The position numbers and the translations under genes are program-made. This document shows, one piece after another, positions 8,568 through 17,624 of a stretch of DNA of 64,000 bases. The stretch is from the NCBI RefSeq assembly GCF_026342015.1, contig NZ_JAPENL010000003.1, forward strand, positions 1,054,001 to 1,118,000, written 5' to 3'. The notes beneath the pieces were generated by a model. It saw only the letters and a program-made list of their open reading frames with translations, was not told the origin of the DNA and searched no databases. Within the stretch, counting starts at the first letter, position 1. The number at the start of each line of letters is the position of its first letter. This DNA is from Micromonospora lupini. Its GTDB lineage: Bacteria > Actinomycetota > Actinomycetes > Mycobacteriales > Micromonosporaceae.

Positions 8568-9965
8568 TCAGGCGGAGAAGTCGCCCTCGCCGAACGGGCC
8601 GACGACTGCCAGCGACATCGGCCGGCCGAGCAGCTCGGCGGCGAGAGTGTTCACGTCCGCGACGCTCACCTCGTCGACCCGCCGGAGCAGCTCGTCCACG
8701 GGCATCAGGTCACCGTAGAGCAGCTCGCCCTTGGCCAGCCTGCTCATCCGGGAACCGGTGTCCTCCAGGCCGAGCACGAACGAGCCCTTGCTCATCCCCT
8801 TGCCCCGGGCCACCTCGGCCTCGGTCAACCCGTCGGCGGCCACCCGGGCCAGCTCGGCGCGGGTCAGGGCCAGCACCTCGTCCACCTTGCCGGGCGCGCA
8901 GCCGGCGTAGACGGCGAACAGGCCGCTGTCGGCGTACTGGCTGGCGTAGGAGTAGACCGAGTAGGCCAGGCCGCGCTGCTCGCGGATCTCCTGGAAGAGG
9001 CGGCTGGACATGCCGCCGCCGAGGACGTTGTTGAGCACCCCGAGGGCGAAACGCCTGTCGTCGGTGCGGTCGATGCCCGGGCAGCCCAGCAGGACGTGCG
9101 CCTGCTCGGTCTCCTTCGGTTCGACGAGTGTGGTGGCCGGCTTGGTGCGTACCGCCGGGGTGGCCGCGCGGTGTGCGGCCGGCGCGGCAGGGTCGCTGTC
9201 AAGTGGCGTGCCACGCACGGCCTGCCGGACCAGCTTGACCACCGCGGCGTGGTCGAGATTGCCGGCGGCGGCGATGACGATCTGCGGCGCCGTGTAGCGA
9301 CTCCGGTAGAAGGTCTGGATCTGCCTGCGGGTCATCGGCGTGACGGTCTCCTCGGTGCCGGAGATCAGTCGGCCCAGCGGGTGGTCGCCGTAGACGGCCC
9401 GGGCGAAGAGGTCGTGCACCTCGTCGCCGGGCTCGTCGTCGTGCATGGCGATCTCCTCAAGGATCACGCCACGCTCGGTCTCCACGTCGGCCGGCTCCAG
9501 CAGCGAGTCGGCGACCAGGTCGCACATCACGTCGATCGCCAGCGGCAGGTCCTCGTCGAGCACGCGGGCGTAGTAGCAGGTGTATTCCTTCGTGGTGAAG
9601 GCGTTCGTCTCGCCACCCACCGCCTCGATCTGCGACGAGATCTCCAGCGCGGTGCGCTTGTGCGTGCCCTTGAAGAGCAGGTGCTCCAGGAAGTGCGCGG
9701 CGCCGGCCTGCGGACGGGTCTCGTCACGCGAGCCCACCGCCACCCAGACGCCGAAGGACACGCTGCGCATCGCCGGGATCGCCTCGGTGAGCACGCGCAG
9801 ACCGCTGGGCAGCACGGTACGTCGTACCGTGCCGCCCAGCGGGTCGTCGCTGAGCGTCCGGGTCACCGCGCGGGCGGCACCGCCGGAGCGGCCCGCCCCG
9901 TTGTCCCGGGACGCAGCCACCCCCCGTCGATCCGGTGGAAACGGCGCACTGAAGGCCCGACTCAC
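8568..9965 (-). CDS. M16 family zinc peptidase (PepR/processing-peptidase type)
   Basis: This 465-residue insulinase-family metallopeptidase carries the inverted zinc motif HFLEHLLFKGT (HxxEH, about residues 83-87). The distal Glu lies in the ETERGVILEEIAMHDD segment. The C-terminal half is the inactive M16 repeat (GLAYSVYSYASQYADSGLFAVYAG). A GGGAG ribosome binding site lies 6 bases before the GTG start. The gene directly follows pnp (47 bp gap), as pepR follows gpsI in mycobacteria. The N-terminal 40 residues are a low-complexity extension without a clear signal peptide, so a cytoplasmic location is likely. The substrate is unknown. Confidence 0.93.
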   Translation of the reverse strand: MSRAFSAPFPPDRRGVAASRDNGAGRSGGAARAVTRTLSDDPLGGTVRRTVLPSGLRVLTEAIPAMRSVSFGVWVAVGSRDETRPQAGAAHFLEHLLFKGTHKRTALEISSQIEAVGGETNAFTTKEYTCYYARVLDEDLPLAIDVMCDLVADSLLEPADVETERGVILEEIAMHDDEPGDEVHDLFARAVYGDHPLGRLISGTEETVTPMTRRQIQTFYRSRYTAPQIVIAAAGNLDHAAVVKLVRQAVRGTPLDSDPAAPAAHRAATPAVRTKPATTLVEPKETEQAHVLLGCPGIDRTDDRRFALGVLNNVLGGGMSSRLFQEIREQRGLAYSVYSYASQYADSGLFAVYAGCAPGKVDEVLALTRAELARVAADGLTEAEVARGKGMSKGSFVLGLEDTGSRMSRLAKGELLYGDLMPVDELLRRVDEVSVADVNTLAAELLGRPMSLAVVGPFGEGDFSA

Positions 9966-10012
9966 GTGTTGCTCCCGGTTCGACGAGGGGTGGGTGTTGC
10001 AGGTGCCTGTGG

Positions 10013-12409
10013 TCAGCTGTGCCGGGTCCGGCGGCGCGGACGCTCGCCGCCCTCGCCACCACCCTCGCCGCCGCCGTTGCCACCCTCGCCACCGGTGCCG
10101 CGCTCCGGACCACGCCCGCCCCGGTCGCCGCCACGCTCGCGGTCGCCCCGGTCACGCGGACCCCGGTCGCCCCGGTCCCGGCCGGACGGACGGTCGCCAC
10201 CGGCGGCCTCACCGGCGGCCGGCGCCTCGGCGCCCTCCGGACGGACCTTGTCCAGGTAGATCTTGCCGCGGGCGTCGATGTCCGCGATCTCGACCTCGAC
10301 CCGGTCACCGACGTTGAGGAAGTCCTCAACGCGCTCGACTCGCTTGCCGTCGCCCACCTTGGAGATGTGCAGCAGGCCGTCGCGGCCCGGCAGCAGCGAG
10401 ATGAACGCGCCGAACGCGGCGGTCTTGACCACCGTGCCGAGGAACCGCTCGCCCTGCTTGGGCAGCGTCGGGTTGGCGATCCCGTTGATCCGGTCGACGG
10501 CCGCCTGGGCCGACGGGCCGTTGGTGGCGCCGACGTAGATCGTGCCGTCGTCCTCGATGGAGATCTCGGCGCCGGTCTCGTCCTGGATCGCGTTGATGGT
10601 CTGACCCTTCGGGCCGATCACCATGCCGATCTTGTCCACCGGGATCTTGACCGTGGTGACCCGCGGCGCGTAGTCGGACATCTCGGCCGGAGCCTCGATC
10701 GCCGCCTTCATGACACCGAGGATGATCTGCCGGGCCTCGTTGGCCTGCTGCAACGCAGCGGCCAGCACGTCCGACGGGATGCCGTTGAGCTTGGTGTCGA
10801 GCTGCAGCGCGGTGACGAACTCAGGCGTGCCGGCGACCTTGAAGTCCATGTCACCGAACGCGTCCTCGGCACCGAGGATGTCGGTGAGCGTCACGTACTG
10901 GGTCTTGCCGTCCACCTCGTCGGAGATGAGGCCCATGGCGATGCCGGCGACCGGCGCCTTCAGCGGCACACCCGCGGAGAGCAGGCCCAGCGTCGAGGCG
11001 CAGACCGAGCCCATCGAGGTGGAGCCGTTGGAGCCGAGCGCCTCGGAGACCTGCCGGATGGCGTACGGGAACTCCTCGCGCGACGGCAGCACGGGGATCA
11101 GCGCCCGCTCGGCGAGTGCGCCGTGGCCGATCTCGCGCCGCTTCGGCGAGCCGACCCGGCCGGTCTCACCCGTCGAGTACGGCGGGAAGTTGTAGTTGTG
11201 CATGTAGCGCTTGCGGTTCTCCGGGGACAGCGTGTCCACCATCTGCTCCATGCGGAGCATGTTCAACGTGGTGACGCCCAGGATCTGGGTCTCGCCGCGC
11301 TCGAACAGCGCCGAACCGTGCACCCGGGGCAGCACGCCGACCTCGGCGGTCAGCGGCCGGATGTCACGCGGGCCACGCCCGTCCATGCGGACCTGCTCGC
11401 GCAGCACGCGGTTGCGCACCTCGGACTTGGTCAGCGACCGGAAGGCGGCGCTGAGCTCCTTCTCCCGACCCTCGAACCGAGCGCCCAACTCCTCGGCGAC
11501 CCGAGCCTTGACCCGGTCCAGGGCCTCCTCGCGGTCGGCCTTGCCGGCGATGGTGATCGCCTCGGCCACCTCGGTGCGGGCCAGCTCGGAGACGGCGTCG
11601 TAGACGTCGTCCTGGTAGTCCAGGAAGACCGGGAACTCGGCGACCGGCTTGGCGGCCACCTCGGCCAGCTCGGCCTGCGCGCGGCACAGCTCGCGGATCG
11701 CCGGCTTGGCGGCCTCCAGGCCGCTGGCGACGACCTCCTCGGTCGGGGCGGTGGCACCTGCCGAGATCAGGGTCACGGCGTTCGGGGTGGCCTCGGCCTC
11801 GACCATCATGATGGCGACGTCGCCGTCGTCGAGCGTGCGGCCGGCCACGACCATGTCGAAGGTGGCGCGGGCCAGCTCCTCCAGGGTCGGGAAGGCGACC
11901 CACTGGCCGTCGATGTGGGCGACCCGGGTCGCGCCGATCGGGCCGGAGAACGGCAGACCGGACAGCTTGGTCGACATCGAGGCGGCGTTGATGGCCACCA
12001 CGTCGTACGGGTGCTGCGGGTCGAGCGCCAGGATCGTCTCGACGACCTGGACCTCGTTGCGCAGGCCCTTGACGAACGACGGGCGCAGCGGCCGGTCGAT
12101 CAGCCGGCAGGTGAGGATGGCGTCCTCGCTGGGCCGGCCCTCACGGCGGAAGAACGAGCCGGGGATGCGGCCCGCGGCGTACATCCGCTCCTCGACGTCG
12201 ACGGTAAGCGGGAAGAAGTCGAACTGCTCCTTCGGGTGCTTACCGGCGGTGGTGGCGGAGAGAACGACCGTCTCGCCCAGCTGGGCGATGACGGAACCGG
12301 CGGCCTGGCGAGCCAGCCGACCGGTGGAGAAGGTGATCTCGCGGGTGCCGAAGGACCCGTTGTCGATCACGGCGGTGCGGGATTCGGTGCCGAGTTTGGT
12401 CTCGGTCAT
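10013..12409 (-). CDS. pnp: polyribonucleotide nucleotidyltransferase (PNPase)
   Basis: The protein has 798 residues, about 60 more than many bacterial PNPases. It has two RNase PH domains (about residues 15-150 and 340-545) separated by the all-helical linker. A KH domain follows (VDKIGMVIGPKGQTINAIQ, about 595-650) and then an S1 domain (GERFLGTVVKTAAFGAFISL, about 665-735). It degrades RNA 3' to 5' using phosphate and can add tails. The last 60 residues are a Gly/Arg/Asp-rich disordered tail (repeated DRGDRG and GGEGG units), probably an extra RNA-binding region. An AAGGAG site precedes the ATG. The gene follows rpsO, the classic conserved order. Confidence 0.97.
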   Translation of the reverse strand: MTETKLGTESRTAVIDNGSFGTREITFSTGRLARQAAGSVIAQLGETVVLSATTAGKHPKEQFDFFPLTVDVEERMYAAGRIPGSFFRREGRPSEDAILTCRLIDRPLRPSFVKGLRNEVQVVETILALDPQHPYDVVAINAASMSTKLSGLPFSGPIGATRVAHIDGQWVAFPTLEELARATFDMVVAGRTLDDGDVAIMMVEAEATPNAVTLISAGATAPTEEVVASGLEAAKPAIRELCRAQAELAEVAAKPVAEFPVFLDYQDDVYDAVSELARTEVAEAITIAGKADREEALDRVKARVAEELGARFEGREKELSAAFRSLTKSEVRNRVLREQVRMDGRGPRDIRPLTAEVGVLPRVHGSALFERGETQILGVTTLNMLRMEQMVDTLSPENRKRYMHNYNFPPYSTGETGRVGSPKRREIGHGALAERALIPVLPSREEFPYAIRQVSEALGSNGSTSMGSVCASTLGLLSAGVPLKAPVAGIAMGLISDEVDGKTQYVTLTDILGAEDAFGDMDFKVAGTPEFVTALQLDTKLNGIPSDVLAAALQQANEARQIILGVMKAAIEAPAEMSDYAPRVTTVKIPVDKIGMVIGPKGQTINAIQDETGAEISIEDDGTIYVGATNGPSAQAAVDRINGIANPTLPKQGERFLGTVVKTAAFGAFISLLPGRDGLLHISKVGDGKRVERVEDFLNVGDRVEVEIADIDARGKIYLDKVRPEGAEAPAAGEAAGGDRPSGRDRGDRGPRDRGDRERGGDRGGRGPERGTGGEGGNGGGEGGGEGGERPRRRTRHS

Positions 12410-12600
12410 GTGCTGTCGTGCTCCTTCGCGTCGTGGGCCCGCGACGTCGGGGAGCTGCTCAGCCGGCCGGTCTTCGATCGAAGCGCCCGGGTGGCCGGCG
12501 TGCTGCCGGGTTCCCGGGGGCCACTACCGGAGACCGGTACGCTGACCGGCTCCCTCTCGGGTTGGTCGCGCGGCCCGTGTTCTTCAGGTGGGACGCCGAT

Positions 12601-12630
12601 CGGGGGAGCAGCCGTACGGCCGCTCCCCCG
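12601..12630 (-). terminator. hairpin after rpsO
   Basis: A 9-bp stem (CGGGGGAGC / GCTCCCCCG) encloses a second small palindrome (GCCGTACGGC). It starts 5 bp downstream of the rpsO stop codon and about 190 bp upstream of the pnp start. It may attenuate read-through into pnp or serve as an RNA-processing site. Confidence 0.55.
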
Positions 12631-12635
12631 TCACG

Positions 12636-12905
12636 TCACCGGCGCAGACCGAGCCGCTCGATGAGCGTCCGGTAGCGGGCGATGTCCTTCTTCTGGACGT
12701 AGTTGAGCAGCCGACGGCGACGGCCGACCAGCAGCAGCAGCCCACGGCGGCTGTGGTGGTCGTGCTTGTGCACCTTCAGGTGCTCGGTCAGCTCGGCGAT
12801 CCGCTTGGTGAGGACCGCTACCTGGACCTCCGGCGAACCGGTGTCGCCCTCGGCGGTGGCGTACTCCGCGCGGATGCTGGCCTTGGCTTCCTGGTCGAGC
12901 GCCAT
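12636..12905 (-). CDS. rpsO: 30S ribosomal protein S15
   Basis: This 89-residue product matches S15 over its full length: ALDQEAKASIRAEYATAEGD, then TGSPEVQVAVLTKRIAELTEHLKVHKHDHHSRRGLLLLVGRRRRLLNYVQKKD. S15 binds 16S rRNA helices 20-22 and nucleates assembly of the platform of the small subunit. The ATG start is preceded by AGGGAG. A two-part stem-loop lies 35-64 bases upstream of the start in the leader. The next gene downstream is pnp, separated by a hairpin. Confidence 0.98.
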   Translation of the reverse strand: MALDQEAKASIRAEYATAEGDTGSPEVQVAVLTKRIAELTEHLKVHKHDHHSRRGLLLLVGRRRRLLNYVQKKDIARYRTLIERLGLRR

Positions 12906-12939
12906 GTTCTCCCTGTTTCGATGGGTTGATCAAGTAGGT

Positions 12940-12969
12940 GTCCGTCGTCCCGGTGGACCGGGAACGGAC
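12940..12969 (-). promoter_or_regulatory. rpsO leader stem-loop, possible S15 autoregulatory site
   Basis: In the presumed 5' leader two stacked helices can form: 12940-12945 with 12964-12969 (6 bp) and 12949-12954 with 12957-12962 (6 bp). An asymmetric internal loop separates them (3 bases on one side, 1 on the other). Many bacteria regulate rpsO through S15 binding to a leader structure, though the structures differ between phyla. This assignment is an inference from position and pairing only. Confidence 0.35.
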
Positions 12970-13095
12970 CGGTACCTCGCACCCGCGGCGTCGAGCAGGC
13001 ACGCGAGGCCCCACGCCGGTCACCCGACGTCCCCGCAAGCCTACCAGCACCCACCGGAAGCGCCCGGTCAAGGGCCTGCGCGACCCGGTGGATGA

Positions 13096-14025
13096 TCAGC
13101 TCAGAGCGCTCCGGGTGCGTGCGACGTCCTGTTCGATCTGGGCGATCAACGGCTCGATCGAGTCGTAGCGGACCTGACCGCGCAGGTGCGCCACGAAGTC
13201 CAGGGCCAGCCGCTCGCCGTAGAGGTCGCCGTCGAAGTCCAGCGCGTACGCCTCCACCCGCCGCTCCCGCCCGGAGAAGGTCGGGTTGGTGCCTACCGAC
13301 ACCGCGGACATCAACGGCTCGGACTGGCCCCGACGGATCAGGCGGGCGGCGTACACCCCGTCGGCCGGCACCGCCGCGTACCTGTGACAGAGCAGGTTCG
13401 CGGTGGGGAACCCCAGCACGCGACCGCGCTGGTCACCGCGGACCACCACGCCCTCCACCCGGTGCGGGCGACCCAGCGCGCCCGCCGCGGCGCCCACGTC
13501 GCCCGCGTCGACGCAGGAGCGGATGTACGTGGAGGAGAAGACCGTGCCGTCCGCGGCGACAAGCGGGCCGCCCTCCACCCCGAAGCCGAAGGTCTTCCCC
13601 AGCCGCTCCAGCAGCGCCACGTCGCCCGCCGCCCGGTGCCCGAAGCGGAAGTTGCCGCCGACCACCACAAGCGCCGCGTGCAGGTGCTCGACCAGGATGT
13701 CGTGCACGAACTGCTCAGGCGTCAGCCGGGAGAACTCCGGCGTGAACGGCACCACGCAGAGCACGTCCACGCCGAGCGCCTCGATCAGCTCGGCCTTGCG
13801 GGCCGGCTCGGTGAGCACGGCCGGATGCGAGCCGGGACGGACCACCTCGGCCGGGTGGGGGTCGAACGTGACCACCACCGACTGCACGCCCAACTCCCGG
13901 GCCCGGGCCACGGCGTGCCCGATGGTCGCCTGGTGCCCCTTGTGCACGCCGTCGAAGACGCCGATGGTGACGACCGAGCGCCCCCAACCACCGGGCGCCG
14001 CGTCGTACCCCCGCCACCGCTGCAT
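13096..14025 (-). CDS. ribF: bifunctional riboflavin kinase / FAD synthetase
   Basis: The product has 309 residues when started at the ATG at 14025, which has AAAGGA at the right distance; an upstream in-frame ATG lacks one. The N-terminal adenylyltransferase domain has SVVTIGVFDGVHKGHQATIG with the nucleotide-binding HxGH motif (KGHQ). The C-terminal riboflavin kinase domain has GRVLGFPTANL and ADGVYAARL (PTAN motif). The enzyme phosphorylates riboflavin to FMN and then adenylates it to FAD. It lies between truB and rpsO as in other actinobacteria. Confidence 0.96.
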   Translation of the reverse strand: MQRWRGYDAAPGGWGRSVVTIGVFDGVHKGHQATIGHAVARARELGVQSVVVTFDPHPAEVVRPGSHPAVLTEPARKAELIEALGVDVLCVVPFTPEFSRLTPEQFVHDILVEHLHAALVVVGGNFRFGHRAAGDVALLERLGKTFGFGVEGGPLVAADGTVFSSTYIRSCVDAGDVGAAAGALGRPHRVEGVVVRGDQRGRVLGFPTANLLCHRYAAVPADGVYAARLIRRGQSEPLMSAVSVGTNPTFSGRERRVEAYALDFDGDLYGERLALDFVAHLRGQVRYDSIEPLIAQIEQDVARTRSALS

Positions 14026-14066
14026 GCCGTTCCTTTCCTGCTGTCCCGCCGGTCGGCGGGTCGACA

Positions 14067-14088
14067 CCGCCGGCGGCGAAGCCGGCGG
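14067..14088 (-). terminator. hairpin between truB and ribF
   Basis: CCGCCGGC / GCCGGCGG (8-bp arms, 6-nt loop) lies 15 bp after the truB stop. There is no T run. It may be a weak terminator or an RNA-stabilising hairpin. Confidence 0.35.
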
Positions 14089-14103
14089 ACCTGCGTCCCG
14101 CCG

Positions 14104-14988
14104 TCAGGCGGGGGCGAGCACGATCTCCGCGCGGGCCCGCCCGTCCCGCTCGCTGACGATAGCGATCAGGCCGCCGGTCGGTCCGAAGACGGCGTACGGA
14201 CCGGCGATGCCGGCCGGGTCCAGCGGACCGCCGTGGCCGAGGACCTTCGCCTCGTCGGGTGTCGCCTCCCGGCGCGGGAAGAACCGGTCGGCCGCCGCGT
14301 CCAGCGGCAGGTTGACCACGGCCGGGGCGCGCCCCTCCAGCTCGTCGAGCGTGGCCGCCTCGGCGAGGGTGAAGCCGCCCACCGCGGTGCGGCGCAGCGC
14401 GGTGAGGTGCCCACCGACACCGAGGGCAAGGCCCGCGTCCCGGGCGATGGCCCGGATGTACGTTCCCGAGGAGCAGGTGACGTCCACGTCCACGTCCACC
14501 ACGTCCGGCTCGGCCCGGCGGATCGCCAGCACCTCCAGCCGGGAGATGGTGACCCGCCGCGCCGGCAGCTCGACGCTCTCGCCGTCGCGCACCCGCTTGT
14601 ACGCCCGCTGCCCGTCGATCTTGATGGCGCTGACCGCGCTCGGCACCTGGTCCACCTCGCCGCTCAACGCGCTCAACGCCGACCGGATCGCGTCGTCGGT
14701 GACCTGCCCGGCCGGAGTGCTGGCGATCACGTCGCCCTCGGCGTCGTCGGTGACCGTGGCCTGGCCGAGCCGGATGGTGCCGGTGTAGCTCTTGCCCGCG
14801 CCGATCACGTAGGTAAGCAGTCGGGTGGCCCGGCCGACACCGATCACCAGCACACCTGTGGCCATCGGGTCGAGGGTGCCGCCGTGCCCGACCCGTCGGG
14901 TCTTCGCCAGTCGGCGGATCCGCGCCACGACGTCGTGCGACGTCATGCCGCCGGGCTTGTCGACCACGATCAGACCATCGGTGCTCAC
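14104..14988 (-). CDS. truB: tRNA pseudouridine(55) synthase
   Basis: With the GTG start at 14988 the protein has 294 residues and begins VSTDGLIVVDKPGGMTSHDVVARIRR, the usual TruB opening. The catalytic motif is VGHGGTLDPMATGVLVIGVG, with the nucleophilic Asp in GTLDP (about residue 43). KSYTGTIRLGQAT and GTYIRAIARDAG complete the signature. It isomerises U55 in the T-loop of tRNAs. The open frame extends 28 codons upstream in a Gly/Arg-rich sequence that does not resemble the family. Confidence 0.96.
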   Translation of the reverse strand: MSTDGLIVVDKPGGMTSHDVVARIRRLAKTRRVGHGGTLDPMATGVLVIGVGRATRLLTYVIGAGKSYTGTIRLGQATVTDDAEGDVIASTPAGQVTDDAIRSALSALSGEVDQVPSAVSAIKIDGQRAYKRVRDGESVELPARRVTISRLEVLAIRRAEPDVVDVDVDVTCSSGTYIRAIARDAGLALGVGGHLTALRRTAVGGFTLAEAATLDELEGRAPAVVNLPLDAAADRFFPRREATPDEAKVLGHGGPLDPAGIAGPYAVFGPTGGLIAIVSERDGRARAEIVLAPA

Positions 14989-15179
14989 GTCGCCCAAGCC
15001 TGCCAGACAGCCTCTCGGTGACCGGAGTCGCCCGGCGCCCTCGGCCGCCCGACCCCGGCCCGCTGCCGCCACGGCGGCGCCCTGATGCCCGCTGGCGCTG
15101 TAGACGCCGAACGGGACAGCACCACCGTCGGCCGGATGCGAAGATCACTCGCCCGCTCCCGCCGAACCAGGACGTCACG

Positions 15180-16196
15180 ATGACCAGCGAAGACCCCACC
15201 AGCCCGCCGAACACCACAGACCGGTACGCGGTCGCCAGCGAGACCGACGACATCCGGGTGCCGGACTGGATGCGGAGTACGGCGACCGAGACCCCCGTGA
15301 CCGGCACGGATCGGCTGCGGCTGAGCTGGGAGCAGCATGCGGGCAAGCTGCTCGGCGGTGTCGGTGGGCTGGTCGCGCTTGCCCTGCTGGCCGTGCTGGC
15401 GTGGAGTGGGTACAGCGCCGTGCAGCGGATCCACGACGGGGAGCCGCTGCTGGACCGGGGCTCCTCCACGACGCCTCCCCGGCCGGTCGACGAGAGCGGC
15501 AACAGCCTCGGACCGTACGTCGGCACGCCCGCGGAGACCTTCGCCGTGGGTGCGGCGGCGATCACGCTCCCGACGGCCAAGGCTGCCGCTCCGTTCACCG
15601 CCAAGCAGGTCGGTGACGCGTTGGCAAAGGTCAAGAACGCGTTGATCCAGAGCCGGCTCGACCCGTCCATGCTCTTCGGCGATCCGGACCAGTTCCTCGC
15701 TCTCCTGGCCCCGGACGCCCGCACCTACCTGGGCAAGGACTTCACGCAGGGGACGAGCCTGAACTACGCCACCCAGGTCGACCGCGGCACCGACCCGAGC
15801 CTCGAACTCGCCGACGGCATCCGGGCCAGCGGCACCGTGGAGTACCTGTCGACGACTGACAGCGACGGAGTCCGGGTCCTGGCGATCACCACCCGGTTCA
15901 TCTGGGTCTACCCCTTCGACCTGCCCCGCCCGCAGGCGTACGCCCCGGGCGCCGAACTCGTCACCCTCCGGGACCAGGTCGTCTGGCACCTGCCGCACCA
16001 CGACGACGTGCGGGCGGGCTCGGCGGGGCTGTGGGTGGACAGCGCCGACGTGACGGTGTTCAACGCGACCTGCGCGGCGATCCGGAAGGGTCGGATCGAC
16101 CTGGACACCGCGCCCGCGGTGGGCCTGCCGAACACCGCGCCGACCGGGGACGTCTACGGCCCGGGATGGCGTCCCGGCGACGGCGAGAACTGCTGA
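15180..16196 (+). CDS. hypothetical single-pass membrane protein
   Basis: The product (338 residues) begins at an ATG with AGGA seven bases upstream. It has a polar N-terminus of about 55 residues (includes DDIRVPDWMRS) and one hydrophobic segment at about residues 57-79 (GGVGGLVALALLAVLAWSGYSAV). A soluble domain of about 250 residues follows and is predicted to be outside the cell. The outer part has DALAKVKNALIQSRLDPSMLFGDPDQFLALLAPDARTYL, a helical start like some NTF2-like or membrane-anchored actinobacterial domains, and a Cys near each end of the last 55 residues. I do not recognise a named family. It is divergent from truB and convergent with the MATE gene, 15 bp away. Confidence 0.8.
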   Translation: MTSEDPTSPPNTTDRYAVASETDDIRVPDWMRSTATETPVTGTDRLRLSWEQHAGKLLGGVGGLVALALLAVLAWSGYSAVQRIHDGEPLLDRGSSTTPPRPVDESGNSLGPYVGTPAETFAVGAAAITLPTAKAAAPFTAKQVGDALAKVKNALIQSRLDPSMLFGDPDQFLALLAPDARTYLGKDFTQGTSLNYATQVDRGTDPSLELADGIRASGTVEYLSTTDSDGVRVLAITTRFIWVYPFDLPRPQAYAPGAELVTLRDQVVWHLPHHDDVRAGSAGLWVDSADVTVFNATCAAIRKGRIDLDTAPAVGLPNTAPTGDVYGPGWRPGDGENC

Positions 16197-16211
16197 GCCG
16201 GGGGCGGACCG

Positions 16212-17540
16212 TCAGCGCACGGCCCCGACCACCGCCCAGCCGCCACCGCGCAACCGCAGCAGCAGGGCGACGAGGCGGATCGCCACGAAGAGGGCGAGCC
16301 CGGCCCAGATGCCGCCCAGCCCCAGGTCCAGCCCGTACGCCAGCCAGATGGCCGGCAGGAAACCGCCGAGCGCCGCCACGATGGTGAGGTTGCGCAGGTA
16401 GCGCCCGTCGCCGGCGCCGATCAGCACGCCGTCGAGCGCGAACACCACTCCGGCCAGCGGCTGCATGGCGACGAACCACGGCCAGGCCACCATTGCCTGC
16501 TCGCGTACCTGCTCGTCGGAGCTGAACCAGGACGGCACGACGCCTGCGCCGGCGGCGATGAGCAGCGCGAAGGCGACGCCGCAGACGCCGCCGAGCAGGC
16601 CGATCCGGCGGGCCAGCGCGCGGGCTTCCGCCGCGTCGCCGGCCCCGAGCGCGGCGCCGACCAGGGACTGCGCGGCGATGGCGAGGGCGTCGAGCACCAG
16701 CGCCGTGAAGAACCAGAGTTGCAGGGCGATCTGGTGTGCGCCGACGGCGGCGGCGCCGAAGCGGGCGGCGACGGCTGTCGCGGAGAGGAAGCTGGCCTGG
16801 AACGCCACGCCCCGGATCAGCAGGTCGCGGCTGAGCACGAGTTGCTGGCGGATCACCCGGGGTCGGGGCCGCAGCGACACCCGTTCGGCGACCAGCGCCG
16901 CGGCGAAGAGCCCACCGGCGATCGTCTGGGCGACCACGTTGGCGATCGCCGAACCGGTCAGGCCGAGCCCGCCGGAATAGACCAGCAGCGGGCAGAGCAG
17001 CGCGGAGAGCAGGTTGGGGCCGAGCACGAAGAGCAGCGGCCGGCGGGTGTCCTGCACGCCGCGCAGCCAGCCGTTGCCGGCGGCGGCGAGCAGCAGGCCA
17101 GGGGCGCCGAGCGCCGCGATCCGCAGCCATTGGGCGGCGGCGTCGGCCACGTCGCCGCCACCTCCGGCGAGGGTACGCGCCAACGCGCCCCCGCCGATCT
17201 GCATGCCGATCGCGACCAGCAGCCCGACGCCGAACGCGAGCCACGACGACTGGACTCCCTCGGCCACGGCCGCCGCCCGGTCGCCGGCGCCGAAGCGGCG
17301 GGCCGACCGCCCGGTGGTGCCGTACGCGACGACGGTGCCGAGCCAGGCGGTGAGCGTCATCACGGTGCCGCCGACGGCGAGCGCCGCGAGGGGCACCCGG
17401 CCGAGGTGACCGACGACTGCCGTGTCGACGAGCACGTAGAGCGGCTCGGCGGCCAGCACCACGAGGGCCGGCAACGCGAGGCCGGCGATCCGGCGCGGTG
17501 AGGCGGATCCGGTGGCGGTGGCGCTGGGGGCGTGGCTCAT
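16212..17540 (-). CDS. MATE family efflux transporter (DinF type)
   Basis: The start at 17540 gives 442 residues (MSHAPSATATGS) with AGGA upstream; an in-frame start 8 codons earlier is less likely. About 12 hydrophobic segments are present. The N-terminal segment ALPALVVLAAEPLYVLVDTAVVGHLG is the MATE hallmark and VGAALGAGDAAEARALARR is the repeat-domain loop. DinF-type MATE proteins export drugs or metabolites in exchange for H+ or Na+. The same dinF gene sits just downstream of nrnA in M. tuberculosis; here three small genes intervene. Confidence 0.92.
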   Translation of the reverse strand: MSHAPSATATGSASPRRIAGLALPALVVLAAEPLYVLVDTAVVGHLGRVPLAALAVGGTVMTLTAWLGTVVAYGTTGRSARRFGAGDRAAAVAEGVQSSWLAFGVGLLVAIGMQIGGGALARTLAGGGGDVADAAAQWLRIAALGAPGLLLAAAGNGWLRGVQDTRRPLLFVLGPNLLSALLCPLLVYSGGLGLTGSAIANVVAQTIAGGLFAAALVAERVSLRPRPRVIRQQLVLSRDLLIRGVAFQASFLSATAVAARFGAAAVGAHQIALQLWFFTALVLDALAIAAQSLVGAALGAGDAAEARALARRIGLLGGVCGVAFALLIAAGAGVVPSWFSSDEQVREQAMVAWPWFVAMQPLAGVVFALDGVLIGAGDGRYLRNLTIVAALGGFLPAIWLAYGLDLGLGGIWAGLALFVAIRLVALLLRLRGGGWAVVGAVR

Positions 17541-17624
17541 CGCCGCCGATCCTGGCACGACCACGGTAAGGATCGCAATCCCACCGAGGGCTTACTCAAT
17601 CGGCGACGTCACCGGCCGGCGGAT

